Position numbers and translations under genes: made by a program. A DNA stretch of 64,000 nucleotides, from positions 62,001-126,000 of the forward strand of contig JAEVLN010000022.1 of the NCBI GenBank assembly GCA_018350325.1. The letters are read 5' to 3'. The notes beneath the pieces were generated by a model that saw nothing but the letters and a program-made list of their open reading frames with translations, ran no database searches and was not told the DNA's origin. This stretch comes from Globodera rostochiensis. Its lineage: Eukaryota > Nematoda > Chromadorea > Rhabditida > Heteroderidae. Below are positions 12,101 to 23,946 of the stretch, in pieces (the stretch's first letter is position 1; every line of letters begins with the position of its first letter).

Positions 12101-12510
12101 ATTACCGATTATTATTATTATTGAGCCTTTGATGAGACTGTATTAAACTTTAGCGCTACACTTCGTTTAATGACGGTGTTGACCACTATCAGCAAATGCC
12201 AAACCAACACCAGATTTACCGTGGCGAAACGGGGCCACACTTGGGCGGCATTCTTCATGACCACTTTGATTATCAGGTAACTGACCTTATAATGATTGAA
12301 AGTTATGCAGAATTACAGCCACACCGACAGCATTTTCAACATAATCAAGGGCAGGGGATGCCCTACGGTGCAGAAGGAATGGTCGAATATCCGTTGGAGA
12401 GATATGGGGAAATGGAGGAACACTTAATGGGCGCTCCACCTGGAGATCAGAAAATTGTTGTCAATGTCGAAGAAGAAGTTATCGTCGAAGAAGAAGAAGA
12501 CCTTCATTAG
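9146..12510 (+). CDS. dpl-1: DP-family transcription factor (E2F partner)
   Basis: DP heterodimerises with E2F to bind cell-cycle promoters in the nucleus. The N-terminal exon (ATG 9146) encodes a Gln-rich leader. After a Merlin transposon insertion (separate entry) the DNA-binding domain follows: [31 protein letters not shown], then [20 protein letters not shown] and [15 protein letters not shown], the diagnostic DP winged helix. Next: LEEEKA coiled coil, LQELIVQ, PLDSSIYLPYIIV, and [19 protein letters not shown], the DP dimerisation/marked-box region. The tail ends in an acidic stretch ([16 protein letters not shown], stop 12510). At least nine exons; introns about 40 bp except the transposon-containing one. 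Continuity across the transposon depends on splicing; otherwise the upstream frame stops at 9472 and only an internal ATG at 10328 would restore the DNA-binding domain. Confidence 0.92.
9341..9348. repeat. Left target-site duplication of Merlin element
   Basis: GGACAGTC, matched exactly by 10346-10353 on the other side of the element. If the first G of the element is counted with the target, the duplication reads 9 bp; both fit Merlin. Confidence 0.9.
9349..9535 (+). repeat. Left 187-bp terminal inverted repeat
   Basis: Matches the reverse complement of 10159-10345 throughout; the only differences seen are T12 versus T13 and T10 versus T9. Such identity indicates a young insertion. Confidence 0.95.
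9689..10111 (-). pseudogene. Truncated Merlin transposase, zinc-ribbon part
   Basis: A 140-codon frame starting with a true ATG at 10111. It holds a Cys-rich ribbon ([11 protein letters not shown]...[10 protein letters not shown]) followed by [18 protein letters not shown], the pattern seen at the start of ISXO2/Merlin transposases ahead of the DDE domain. The frame ends soon after (LSLFKKSG...), and no DDE catalytic region fits in the remaining space, so I read it as a non-autonomous remnant. It is antisense to the DP gene. It could also be a domesticated short protein, but nothing supports that. Confidence 0.65.
10159..10345 (-). repeat. Right 187-bp terminal inverted repeat
   Basis: Inverted partner of 9349-9535. 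Its outer end reads GTTCTTTAAGATTACC, in which TTTAAG can serve as a 3' splice site; TTTAAG acceptors are used by other introns in this window (TMEM268, MTIF2, PIGK). Confidence 0.95.
10346..10353. repeat. Right target-site duplication of Merlin element
   Basis: Second copy of GGACAGTC. It also contains an alternative in-frame 3' splice site, GGACAG|TCG. Confidence 0.9.
11525..11671. mobile_element. Short inverted-repeat element in DP intron
   Basis: A 147-bp block bounded by CAGGCCCGTAACC and GGTTACGGACCTG, inverted repeats with one mismatch. The interior is A/T and G/C homopolymer rich (GGGGTGGGGGTGG and its C-rich counterpart), so it can fold on itself. It resembles a MITE. A similar start, CAGGCCCGTA followed by a G run, occurs in a WDR3 intron near 60280. 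Confidence 0.55.
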
Positions 12511-12732
12511 GTATTGGTGGTCGAACGTCGCCGGGAATTCTCATTCAGAACATCATCTTCTGCTCGGAAGCCTTTTTCACAAATTTAAATTGCAATTTTC
12601 ATTTTGGCATTTCATTTTGGTGGTAAATATTTGATAAAATGTTGGTTTTGTTTTTTTAGCCGTAAGCAATGCTCGTTTGATATTATTCTTGATTTTTTTG
12701 AAAGAATTTTTTTTTCTTCTTATGTAGGCTTA
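12511..12732 (+). other. Spacer DP-NUP93 with possible trans-splice site
   Basis: 222 bp between the DP stop and the NUP93 ATG. Just before the ATG lies TTTTTTTTTCTTCTTATGTAG|GCTTA, a strong nematode-type acceptor that leaves a 5-nt leader to the ATG. This suits spliced-leader addition to a downstream operon gene. Confidence 0.5.
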
Positions 12733-15700
12733 ATGCGTTCGATTTTTGATGATATTGTGCAAAGGGCGGATAAATTGCACACCGATGTGCGTTTGGGTAC
12801 TGGTGCGGAGCTACGTCTTCACGCTTCGTCGGCTGCTGCTTCATCAGAGGTGGTTTTAATGGCTCAATTTCGAGCTTTTAGGTTATCTTTCTATTGATAT
12901 AAGCAAATGGAGAACTTAAGTCATGTGAAGCCGTTTCATTCTCCCCGGCTTTGTTGGATGCAGGGTTGGACGACGTGTTCAGACGCAGTGAGGACATATG
13001 GTCGCGAAAACAGTCGCTACGACCAGTGACTGTGGGGATGGGTGCCACTTTGAAGACCAGCAGGGCTTTGGTGAGTCTGAGAGAAATGAACATTAAATGC
13101 AAAGTTTGCTGCAGAGCCAACTGTCGGCGAGTCGTCTTCCGATGCCGAAGGTTGCTGAGAAGCCCTCCTCGGATGGTCCTTATGCAGATTATGAGGACGT
13201 TAATGCTGATGTTTTGGATGGGCGTTTTGCGGATGCGGAAACGAATAAATTTGTGCAACGCGCGATAGAACGGGCGCGAATTGAAGCGGAACGCACCTTT
13301 CTCAACCAGCAAATTCTTGAACGGCGTTTTCCGCCAAGAGACAGTGCGTTCAGCCCCGGCAAAAAGAGTACGATGGGTCCCTCAGAATTGGACAAAACAA
13401 CTCGTGGTGGCGTTAGGCATTTCGTCTCTCTACCGAACGCACCACTGTCTCATGATCAGAATGTTTTCGCACAAAAGGTCAAACCATGGTGATTCTTTCA
13501 AGTTTACAGAAATTGCTTCTTTAGATTAACGATACTCTTTCGATGGATGCCAATTCTCTGGTTTTTTCAGCTGTGATGGAGTCGGTGAGAAAGTTGAATT
13601 CGAAGGAGGTCGAATACATTTGGTCCAAAGTTATGGCCATATTTCCCGTAACTGTCGGTGATAAATGGCACGAAAAGCGCTCTTCGCAGAACTGGATGAA
13701 ACGCATTATCGACAATGGCACCAAATTTCTTCAAAACGAGTTGAATTATTTTTAGACAATCGGTATGAAACCCGCAATGAAAATGCTCTAGATTCGAATT
13801 CCATATGGAGTCAACCATCGAAGCCAACCTGGAAAGGGCGCGTCGGGGCGGCGTGCCTGGCACCTTGTCAAGAATTGTCGCTTATTTGAATGTGAAAACG
13901 CCGTCTCATAGTTTTTACGAGGTTTGAACTTTTTGACGATTTCAGCTTATAGCGATGTGTTAAGGATGGTTTACACGATCATCATCCAGTATGGACGTTG
14001 CTCTTCTACTGCCTTCGGGTGGGCGACATGGTCGAGGCAGGTCGACTAGCAAAGGAGGCGAAAGAATTGTCCAACAACCCCCATTGTGCATCGCTTGTAG
14101 GAATTCTGAGGAATCTTCCGAAAGAGTATTTGTTTTTCCTTTTTTTTTAAAGATCATACATTGGGGGTGGAGAATCTTTTTATTAAAATTAGGTTGCGAT
14201 TAAAATTTGTTTATTTTAAGCGACGTCTTCAATGATGAACGCCGTTTAAAATTGCGCGCTGAATGGAATGCACAGAACTGCAGGGATTTGCACAAGAAGG
14301 CCATCTACGGACTGTTTCTTGGCTTTGACAGTCCCGAAGTGAATGGGACCATCGAGGATTGGCTGTGGTCCAAAATGTTCCACTGCAAATTTGCTGTTGA
14401 CCCGACACGGGCACTTCGTCAACTCCAAACAACACTTTGCACACAGCACGGTAAAATCAAAATTTATTAATCGAACCGTTAGCCTGACAAAATTAGTTTT
14501 CCTATAACAATTTAAGATTTTGGGTGAAATGACAGTTTATTTATAACAATTTTAAGATTTTTTAGGTGAAAGATATTTTGTTGGCGAGGGTGGCAGCCAT
14601 CTGCTCTATTTTTCCGTCCTTCTGCTTACCGGACAAATCGAAAGGGCTGTCCATGTGTTGTTCAAATCCGATTACCGCGTCCATTCCGTACATATGGCAA
14701 TTCTCGCGCATCAATTACGCTTAGTGATGACAACGGAAAAGGTTTCTGATGAACTGTGTAAGTGTATTTTAATTTCTTCGAAGACACTATTCGCGAATTT
14801 AAATTTGGTTTTGTTAAGCCATTGTGCATGATTTCGTTTTCTTAAGTGACCACGGACGTTCATGAGCCGAGTGTCTGTCGACTGAATTTGGCGCGTCTTC
14901 TGCTCCTTTACGTCAAAGATTTTGAGTTGAGCAACATCGAGTACGCTATCAACTACTGTTTCTTCGCGCGCGATTTTAAATTGGATACGTCACCTGAAAA
15001 AACGTCTTTTCACCAGGAAAGTAAGTGAACAGCTTGAAAATTGTTTCATCAAACTGCACATTGTATTAAGAAAGTCGAAGTGTGTTTGTGGCTTCTGTCA
15101 GCCGGATCGTGTACATGTCCGGAGAACGCGAAGCCATTTTGGGTCGTTTGGACCCTCGAGGAGACCGAATTCCCGGTCTTATCGACAAATTTGCTGTCGC
15201 ACTGGATATCTCCGAACTGATTGCTAACATTGCATTCGACACAAATGTGCAGGGCGACTCTCTGGGTGCATGCCACCTCTACGCGCTGGCAAAAGTGCAT
15301 TCATAAATTAATCTGTTTTCGCCTGGCTTTTGGTCATTTTTGGCATCATGTTTTTTAGCGTCACACAAATGCCATCAAATTGGTCAACTGTCATCTTTCC
15401 ATGTGCGTGACCAATACAAATGCTGAGGAAACCCGTAAAACAGTGGAATGCGCTCACTGGTTAGCGCAGCAATACGATCGACCAAACGTGGAGGAAGAGA
15501 ACGCGTCCTTTTCCACGCTGCTTCTCCTTTTGAAGCTGCACACGTTCTTCCAACTAACAGCAGAGGAACAATACGGGGAGGCGATAGAACTGATAAAATC
15601 GGTTAAACTGTTGCCTATGGACCCTGACGACGTGCAAGCTGACGTCAGTCAATTTCATGAGCTTGTTCCTGTTGAGGTGAATAATACCCAAATATATTAA

Positions 15701-15925
15701 ATAATTTTAAAAAAAACTCAGGTTCGACCGCTATTGCCAGAACTTTGTGTCCAACTAATGCGTTCTATAGTCGCACTGTACAATGTCACCCCTCCCGTTT
15801 CTCCGACCATCCAACTGCTCAAACAGTTCACAAAAGCGTTAATTCTTTACTCGGCGATGATTCCCTATCGCTTTCCCGTCTCCACCAACTCTATTCTCTT
15901 GCAATTGCAATCCAAAATTGTTTAA
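12733..15925 (+). CDS. npp-13: Nucleoporin NUP93 (Nic96 family)
   Basis: NUP93 is the scaffold linking inner-ring nucleoporins of the nuclear pore. The start MRSIFDDIVQRADKL is followed by KPFHSP and the region DDVFRRSEDIWSR. The Nic96 core shows ETNKFVQRAIERARIEAERTF, then SMESTIEANLERARRGGVPG, HPVWTLLFYCLRVGDMVEAG, HKKAIYGLFLG, TIEDWLWSKMF, GEGGSHLLYFSVLLLTGQIE, CRLNLARLLLLYVKDFE, GLIDKFAVALDISELIANIA and, near the end, TKALILYSAMIPYRFPVST, all positions known from metazoan NUP93. Stop at 15925. At least ten exons with introns of about 40-80 bp. ATG chosen because it follows an acceptor and begins the conserved N-terminal helix. Confidence 0.93.
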
Positions 15926-16092
15926 CGATGACGTCAATTTGTTTTCGCAGCTTTTGTTTTTTTGTTTAAATGTTGGAATTAAAGTTTAAACATCTGTTTG
16001 GGTTTCTGTGTTTCCGTCAGATACTTTTGAGCAAGCAGACTGTTCTAATTTGAATTTTAAGCATTGATTTGTTATTTAGGAGTGAGAAACAT
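15926..16092 (+). other. Spacer NUP93-MSH6
   Basis: 167 bp between stop and next ATG. TTTGTTATTTAG|GAGTGAG lies 14 bases before the MSH6 ATG and could receive a spliced leader. No separate promoter can be recognised. Confidence 0.45.
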
Positions 16093-19000
16093 ATGTCAAA
16101 CAAAAACAATAGTCGTCAAAGCAATTTATTTGCATTTTTCCAAAAAAAGCCAAAAGATGAGCCCATAGCATCGAAGGAGGAAGAAGATGTGCGGCAATTG
16201 GTGGGATTTTTCAACAGAAACAAACGGGCTAAACTGTGTTTAATAACACAAAATGTTTTTCGCCGAATCATTCACCAATCGACTCCTCTCGCCGAGCTGA
16301 GTACGAATTCGCAAAAAAAAATTTGCGCTGAAGCAAGTTATGGCCCCTCAAAGTTGGCCAAAAACCATAGGCGGGCTCCTTTTGGTTAAATTTTTGAAAA
16401 TATTTTTTATTTTAAATTGTCTGAAAATATGTTATTTGATGCACTGATTACGAATCCGTCAATACAAAAAAATAGAGAATTTAAAACGGTGTTTGACCGG
16501 TTTTTTAAATTTCGAAAATTAAGAAAAACCTAAAGTAAAAAAAGCCGGGCAAAATAATGAAAGGCCGCGACGGCCTGCCAACAGCGAGCTTTTTTGCAGA
16601 TTCGTGCTCGGCTCGATGCGCGGAGTCGATTGAGGCGAAAAACCTTTAATGTCAGTAAACGACAGTTTTTCCAAAACTGGAATATGCTGTGTTATTCTGA
16701 ATATACAAAAACTACAAGGGGTGGTCTTATCCTCTTCAGTCATAATACCTCCCACTCGAATTAAAAACGGAGTACTGCGGCCTTTATTTTCACAAATTCT
16801 AATTTAGAATGCTGAGCGCGAAAACTGTTATACTCCACAACAAAAACGACCAGAATTGGCTCAGAATTCTGCCGTCGACTGCCAATCGAAAACTCCATTG
16901 ACTTGTCAGCGGCAACAACAGCAAGTAGCAGAACCACGGACGGCTATTGCCACGCCACAGGTGCTGATAATGCATTCTGACGATGACGAAGATTCGCGCG
17001 GTGTTGGTTTTCTGAGCTGTGCCTCTTCGGCTACTCCATCTGCCGTCGGTTGTGTCACAACTCCGGCACCGAAACGGCGACGCGTGATTTTGTCATCAGA
17101 CGAGGAGGAAACGACGGGAGCCGTGGAGGGCGTTGCTCATTGTCAGATGGGAGACGGGGCTGAGAACGTTCAGCAAACGCAGTCGAAAAAAAAGAAGAGG
17201 CGGGACGCGGTGGAAGGGACGCCCCCCTCCCCATCAACTCCCTTAAAGCGCATTGGACACACACACTCAACAAATTGTGCACAATCTTTCATCAATTCAT
17301 TTGTAAGAATTTCTCTCATTTATTAATAATTTTTGTATTTTTGCAGGACAGCAATTCACCCTCTGTTTTTGGAAGATCGCCTTCTATCGCGACTTGTTCA
17401 ACACTGCAAAAAGAGAGTAAAAATCGAGACAAAGCCAAAATATTGCAAATCGCAGAAGGCACAACCGGTGCCGATGAAAATGCTGAACGTTTTCCCCATT
17501 TGGACTACGACTTTCTGCGTCCTGACAAAATCAAAGACGCAAAAGGACGAAGGCCCGACCATTCGGAATTTGACGGACGCACTTTGTTTGTGCCTGAACA
17601 CTTTATGAAGAGCCAAACACCGGGTAGACGGGGGGGGGAATTGGATTGGTTTAACCCACCACAAATTGAACAAAAAACGTTGAAGGTCACAGGCAATGGT
17701 GGAAGCTGAAATCGGAGCACTTTGACACCATTCTTTTCTTCAAAGGTGCTTTTTCAGAATGGACCTGATTTGTTCACCCCATTCAATATTTATCGTTTTT
17801 AGTGGGAAAGTTTTACGAGCTGTACCACATGGACGCGGTAGATTTTTAAAGTTCTTTGACCTTTTAACCTTTTTTTAGGTAATTGCGGTGGAGAATCTCG
17901 GCTTGGTTTTCATGAGGGTTGGCTTTTCGTTAAATCCTTTCTTTTTATTCTGAAAATTTGATTTTCAGGGCAAACAGGCGCACTGCGGATTTCCCGAGGT
18001 TAATACCTAAAATGGTTTAGGGATTTTCCAAAATCCAAACTAAAACGAAAATTCCTTTAATTGACCAATTAGTAAGTTACATACCAATTTCCAGCTTTTT
18101 GTTACCGTTATTTTAGATTGGCTACGGCAAATTTTCCGACCAATTAGTCAATCGTGGGTTCAAAGTGGCGCGCGTGGAACAAACTGAAACCCCGCAACAA
18201 TTGGCCGACCGACAGAATAAAGTGTCGATGAGTCAGGAGAGAGAGAAAGTCGTGCGAAGGGAAATTTGTCGGGTGACCACACGCGGCACGAAGACGTACG
18301 GGGTGCAGGACGGCACGGACTCCACCGTCGACTCGAGCCCAAACTATCTAATGGCACTAGCGGAGAAGGTCTGTATAATCGTAATTAGCACTTTTAACTG
18401 TTCGAATTTTTTTGCGGGTTTCTCCCTCCGGATCCTTCCGTTACGGAGTTTGTTTCGTGGACTGCTCGATTGCCGCGTTCAAACTCGCCGAATTTGATGA
18501 CGACGCAAACCAAAGCAATTTGCGAACACTGCTGGCACACAATTACCCTGCACAGGTCTTTCAATTGTTTGTGTTTGAATGGAACTCGGCACATTTTCCT
18601 TGTCAATTTAAGCTGCTCTATGAGAAGGGCGTCCTCTCCCCTTCCTCTTTGGCTCTGTTCAACACAATGCTCTCCACCGTTCCGAAGGAAGCTTTGCTGC
18701 CTAAGCGCCAATTTTGCAGTGCCGAAACAGCTCTGAAAACGGTGGGTGGTGATTTTTTTGGCCTTTGTGTATTAATACATTTAGAATGCCATAATCTTCT
18801 GGAAAATAATTATTTTTTAAGCTTTGCGACGACAATTATTTTGGTCCCGATTTGAATGTGTGGCCGGAGAGCGTTCGCCAAATGTTGGCATCACCCGACG
18901 CGGCACTCCCCGCCTCATCGGAGTGTCACAAACTTTGTCTGTCCTCATTGGGCGCCGTTCTTTGGTACGATTTACAAATTAGTTACTCACATTTTGGTTA

Positions 19001-22000
19001 CATTTGTACTTCTATTCTGTTAAAGACAACCCTATTCTGTACCATGCCGAAATTGAGGTACCTGAAGCATTGTCTTGTGGATGTTGACACGGTCAGCATG
19101 CGCCAATTCTCCAAATACAACCCTCCGTCGACCGACAACAAAGAGAATAGAAAAGCGACAAATAATAAGCCGAATGCTTTGTTTTGGAAAGGGAAACACA
19201 TGTAAGGACACGAAATTACAATTTTGATTCCACTTTTTCCGCAGGGTTTTGGACGGCGTCTCTCTCACCAATTTGCACATCGTTCCCTCTCTTTCCGTCG
19301 CCGGTATTTCTTCCGTTTCGTCAACCGTTGCAGCGACGTCTTCCCGTCTGAACAGTACCAGTTTCTCTCTGTACAATACCATCAACCGATGCCAAACTCC
19401 GTTTGGGAAGCGCTTGCTGCGTCAATGGATCAGTGCACCGATTTGCGAGAGGGAATCGCTTTTGGCCCGGCAAAAGTCAATTGAATGGCTGCTGTCGGAC
19501 GAAATGCGCCCGAATTCGACAAAAATGGTCGAACTATTGAGGAAAATCCCCGATTTGGAGCGTTTTTTTCAAAGGTAAATCGTGAAAAATGGGGCGAGAC
19601 GGTGAGAATAAAAAAATATTTGATCTGACCGTTTATAAATTTTAATCCAGAATTCACTCAATTGGCCTCAAATACCGAGCTGATTCAGCCAATGGACATC
19701 CGGACTCCCGAGCCAATTTTTTCGAGGCGGACAAGTACAACAAACGCAAAATCAGAGATTTGCTCGTTGTACTCGACGGTCTGGAAGACGTTCAGAAGTT
19801 AATGCGATTATTCAAGGAGATAAAATTGCGAGCCGAGTTGGTTCAGTTATCGCGTTTTTATTATTTTATATATTTACTCATAGGGCTCCGTCTCTTTTGG
19901 TAGAATGCCTTAGCACCCATCACCACGATATGGTCGAGGATTTAGCCTTTTTTGAGGTTACAACTTTGGCAACATTTATTTTTAAATTATAATTGTTAGC
20001 TTTTAGGGTGCCTTTGCTCGCGAAAATGCCCTCGAGCGAGGCGTCATTTTACCCCGCCGGGGCGTTGACGTGGAATATGACGCGACTTGCAAAGAAATTG
20101 AGAAATGCAAAGCGGATTTGGAGGACTATTTGAATTGGGCGAGCAAAAAACTGAAATGTTCACCGAAATTCTTTGGCACCGGTCGAAATTCGTACCAAAT
20201 GGAAATTCCGGAGTCGGCATGCCATCATTTGACGGATGATTTTCAGCTCACATCGCAGAGAAAGGTGGGAATTGAGACAAATTAATTGGGACGTTTTAGG
20301 AATGTAAATTTGACCTAATTATATATATTGAGATCATTTCGTCCTAATTATGTATATTGAAGGGTTATAAACGGTACACGACAAACAATCTGCAAAAATT
20401 GGTGGACAGACTGAACGATGCCGAGGTCAATTGTGCAACAATAAGTGCGGAGGTCACTCGCCGGGTTTTTGCAGATTTGGACGCACGGTGAGTTAATTTT
20501 TTTTAATTTGCTCGCATTCATTAAACGCTCAGAAAGAACAAATGGTCTTCGATTGTGCATCAAATTGCAACTTTCGACTGTCTGATGGCTCTTTCTTTGT
20601 ACGCGCAGTCATCTTCTCATAAAATGTGCTTTCCGGACTTTGTGTTCGAATTTGACGCGGTTTTTTTGATTAAAAGATAGATTTTTGACGATTAATATTT
20701 TTTGAGCCCTTCGTCGACATTCAGCGCGGGTTCCATCCGTCGTTAACCGACATAAAGTCCGCATCGGCTGGGGGATTTAATTACATCCCGAACAGCTGTG
20801 TGTTGGGCTGTGGACCGACCCCGGCATACACGATGCTGTTGACGGGGCCGAACATGGGCGGCAAAAGCACTTTCATGCGCCAGGTGGCCTCTCTGGTGAC
20901 GCTTGCGCACATTGTGATTTACTTTAAACATTATTTCTGTTTTCATATTGCCCCTTAATTTTCCCTAAGGGCTCAATGGTGCCAGCCGATTCAATGCGAC
21001 TTACGCCAGTCGATCGGATCTTTTGTCGTATTGGGGCCAGTGATCGATTATCTGTAGGTCTGTCTGTTTGTGATCCGCCCGATTGATTATTTTGTTGGGT
21101 TGTGACCTATCGATTACTTTTTAGGCCAATCGACTTTTTTCGTGGAACTGTCCGAAACAAACACAATTCTGCTGCAGGCCACGCGACATTCTCTGGTGCT
21201 CATCGACGAACTCGGCAGGGGAACGAGGTGGGGCCAAACTTGATTTTAAAAAGTACAAATTTTAGCACTCATGATGGAACGGCCATTGCTTGCGCAGTGC
21301 TAAAACACATCGCCCGGAACATTGGCTGTCGAATGCTCTTTTCCACCCATTACCATTCGTTGTGCAATTTTGTGGCCAACGAAGCGGGGATCGCTCTTGC
21401 CCATATGGTCGGTTGGTTGAACCAAGGCCCGAACCGATACACTTACATTGCTTTGAATAGATTCTGGGGGGGGGGCATCCTCCACCTCCCGAAGTTGGAA
21501 ACATTGGGTGGACCCTTTTGCATTTTTTGGTTAAACAATTTACTTAACAAATTCCGAAAACAAAGTTTTTCCGCGGCGCTTATATTGCCAGCCCCCTTCC
21601 CCCAAATAATCGCATGACTATTTAGTGGCAATTTTCTTTTTTTTGCTCGGTAGCCGACCACAAACCTCCCCCCCCCCCCTCGAAAATTTCTAGATACTAC
21701 GTACCTGTTAGAGACACATCGGGACACTGTCGAGATCAGATCGGCCATCGGGTATATTATAGGCTTGCATGGTCGAAAATGCCGATCTGGATGACCCAAC
21801 GATGGAAGCCATCACTTTTTTGTACACACTCGCCGATGGAATGTGTGACAAATCGTACGGGTTTTACACAGCCAAAATGGCCGGTTTAAATGCTGAGGTT
21901 CTCGAAAACTCCGCAAAAACATTTCATTTTTTGTGGTTTGTTTTTAGGTTATACGTCGTGCCTCTCAAGCGGCCAATCAGCTGAGTGACAAAGGCGGCGG

Positions 22001-22013
22001 AGTGGGTGAATAA
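16093..22013 (+). CDS. msh-6: DNA mismatch repair protein MSH6
   Basis: MSH6 pairs with MSH2 (MutS-alpha) to recognise base mismatches and small loops in nuclear DNA. The N-terminus carries a PCNA-binding PIP box, QSNLFAFF, directly after the start. A disordered charged linker follows ([13 protein letters not shown]). The mismatch-binding motif is intact: [15 protein letters not shown], with the Phe-x-Glu pair. Domain II/III blocks ([32 protein letters not shown]) lead to the ATPase: Walker [46 protein letters not shown], Walker [25 protein letters not shown]. The end reads HMACMVEN...[14 protein letters not shown] with stop at 22013. A 330-bp intron full of G/C runs splits HM|ACMVEN. The first intron (about 16190-16806) is the other long one. 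AATAAA at 22135. Confidence 0.95.
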
Positions 22014-22397
22014 GAAAGGCCGTAGGAAATCGGCACAAAATTGCCAATCCCAATTTGTTGACTTTTTTCAATTTTATTCATTTATTATTGCGATACTTTT
22101 GTATTCAAAACTGTTTACGTTTTTTGAATGGTTAAATAAAACGGTTGCCTAGCCACACACAAATCAAGTCGAAATGAACAACGATCGTTTAGGGCAAGGC
22201 GGGCTCTGATGACCAGACCTCGTTGACGGGAAGAAGGGAATGACCGGGATTAGGGGAGGCCCGTCTGATTGGGTCATCAGGGCAAAACAAAATTCCATCC
22301 ATAAAATTTATTGATTCAAAAAAAAAAACGTATTTAATCCTTTGTATTAGCGACGCAAACGACAAAACGAAAATATCCCAATAGGTCTTTCCTTCTA
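22014..22397. other. Convergent 3' regions MSH6 / Aurora
   Basis: 384 bp between convergent stops. AATAAA at 22135-22140 can serve MSH6. No gene seen. Confidence 0.5.
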
Positions 22398-23946
22398 TCA
22401 CGACATATTCTGCACAATCCACGGGTGATTCTGCACATCTTCCAACGACATTCGAGCACTCGGCTCAAGAACAAGCAGCTCAAAGAACAATTGAGACAAA
22501 AAGAAATTGGAACAACCACCAACTTAGGCGTTTGAATTATTAAGAGTACCTTGCTCACGATCTCTCTGGCGCCTTTGGGAAACGAACTTGCAAAATGGTA
22601 GTTCACCTGAACGCATTCGTAATTCATTTGCCACATAAGAAGCAAAATTAGCACCTTTCTGATGGCATTCAAAGTGTCCGCGTGTTTGTCGTGCTCAAAC
22701 GGCGGTTTTCCGTTGAGAAACTCGTACAGCAACACACCCACGGACCAATTGTCGACCTAAACGTAATGTCCCTTGGCATATGTTAATGGCCAAGAATTCT
22801 TGAACAACGAGTAGTTATACCTAATTACTAGTAATTATGACTAATTAAATCATTATAAGAATAGAATTTAATTAATTCGAATTGCTTGATCATGAAATAT
22901 TCATACAAATTTATCATGCTCCTTATTGAGGATCATTTCCGGCGGAAGATAGTCCAATGTCCCGCACATCGTCGTTCGTCTGAAATGAATTATGCCAAAA
23001 AGCCTCTACTCAACAGAGAAAGAGTTAAGTCATTAAAAACAAAATACTTTGATGACGGCGCATGCACAGACCAACCGAAGTCCGCAATCTTCAGGTCTCC
23101 ATTTGTATTGATGAGAAGATTTTCCGGCTTAAGAAGCGCAAAATGTTGTGAAATTGACATATGCCATAAGGAAGGCTGACCTTGATGTCCCGATGAATCA
23201 CATTCCTAAATAAAAAAATTAAGCAAATTCTTTGAATTCGACTGAAAATTCTATGATTTTTAGCATAAGCAAATAGGGTCATTTTTAAAATTTTGAAGCT
23301 TTTTAGAAATCGGCGAGGCCGGAAGCGTCGATCGGCGCCGCCGGAAATTTTTTTGAAATTTTAATACATTCCCTTCGTCCCACTAACCTCGAGTGACAGT
23401 ATCTTAACGCATCCGCCAGCTGATAAATCATTCTCGCGGAGTTGCCCACCGTAAATTTGATATTTTTTCGGAGAAGGCCGAAGACGGCACCACGCGCAGC
23501 GTATTCGAGCGCAAGGTAAATGCGATCATCGTCGTAAAAATAGCCGTACAGACGAAGAATGTTGGGATGTCTGAAAGAGTAACGTCCACAAAAGAGAGGA
23601 GGGGTGGGGGGGCAGAAGCAATGAAAGGAAGCAATTCTAAAGCCCCTTTTGAAATCAATGAAAGGGTAGAAAGAGAGAACCTCAAGTGGTACTGAATCTC
23701 AATTTCGCGCTTCATCTGATGCGCCACTCCATGTTTGTCCATGTCCTTCTTGAACAACACTTTCAGTGCAATCAAATACTTCGTTTCTCGCTCCCGCGCC
23801 AAATACACAGTGCCGAATTTGCCCCTCCCAAGCGGTTTTCCTATTTCGAAGTCGTCTAAAGACCAAGAAACTTTCTTCTTCTTCGCTTTCTGTTGCTCAT
23901 CCTGGAGTATGTCGTTAGGAACAATGTACTCGGATTCCGAAGACAT
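22398..23946 (-). CDS. Aurora kinase (A/B type)
   Basis: Mitotic Ser/Thr kinase of spindle poles or the chromosomal passenger complex. A short N-terminus (about 30 residues from ATG 23946) precedes [20 protein letters not shown] with the glycine loop; the catalytic Lys is in IALKVLFKK. Then [29 protein letters not shown], the catalytic loop [24 protein letters not shown], and the activation segment [14 protein letters not shown], specific to Auroras. The C-lobe shows [19 protein letters not shown] and [14 protein letters not shown], with stop at 22398. The short N-terminus resembles nematode AIR-2 (Aurora B), whereas the hinge [12 protein letters not shown] resembles Aurora A (APLGTVY), so I do not assign the paralogue. 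All catalytic residues are present. Confidence 0.93.

Noticed and set aside
16150..16389. Extension of MSH6 exon 1 to the stop at 16387
   Set aside because: Sequence after KEEED loses family character; a donor GAT|GTGCGG joined to the acceptor at 16806 restores the expected charged linker, so this part is intron.
23308..23350. GC-rich CGGCGCCGCCGG patch in an Aurora intron as a regulatory site
   Set aside because: More likely a fragment of an interspersed repeat; no evidence for a function.
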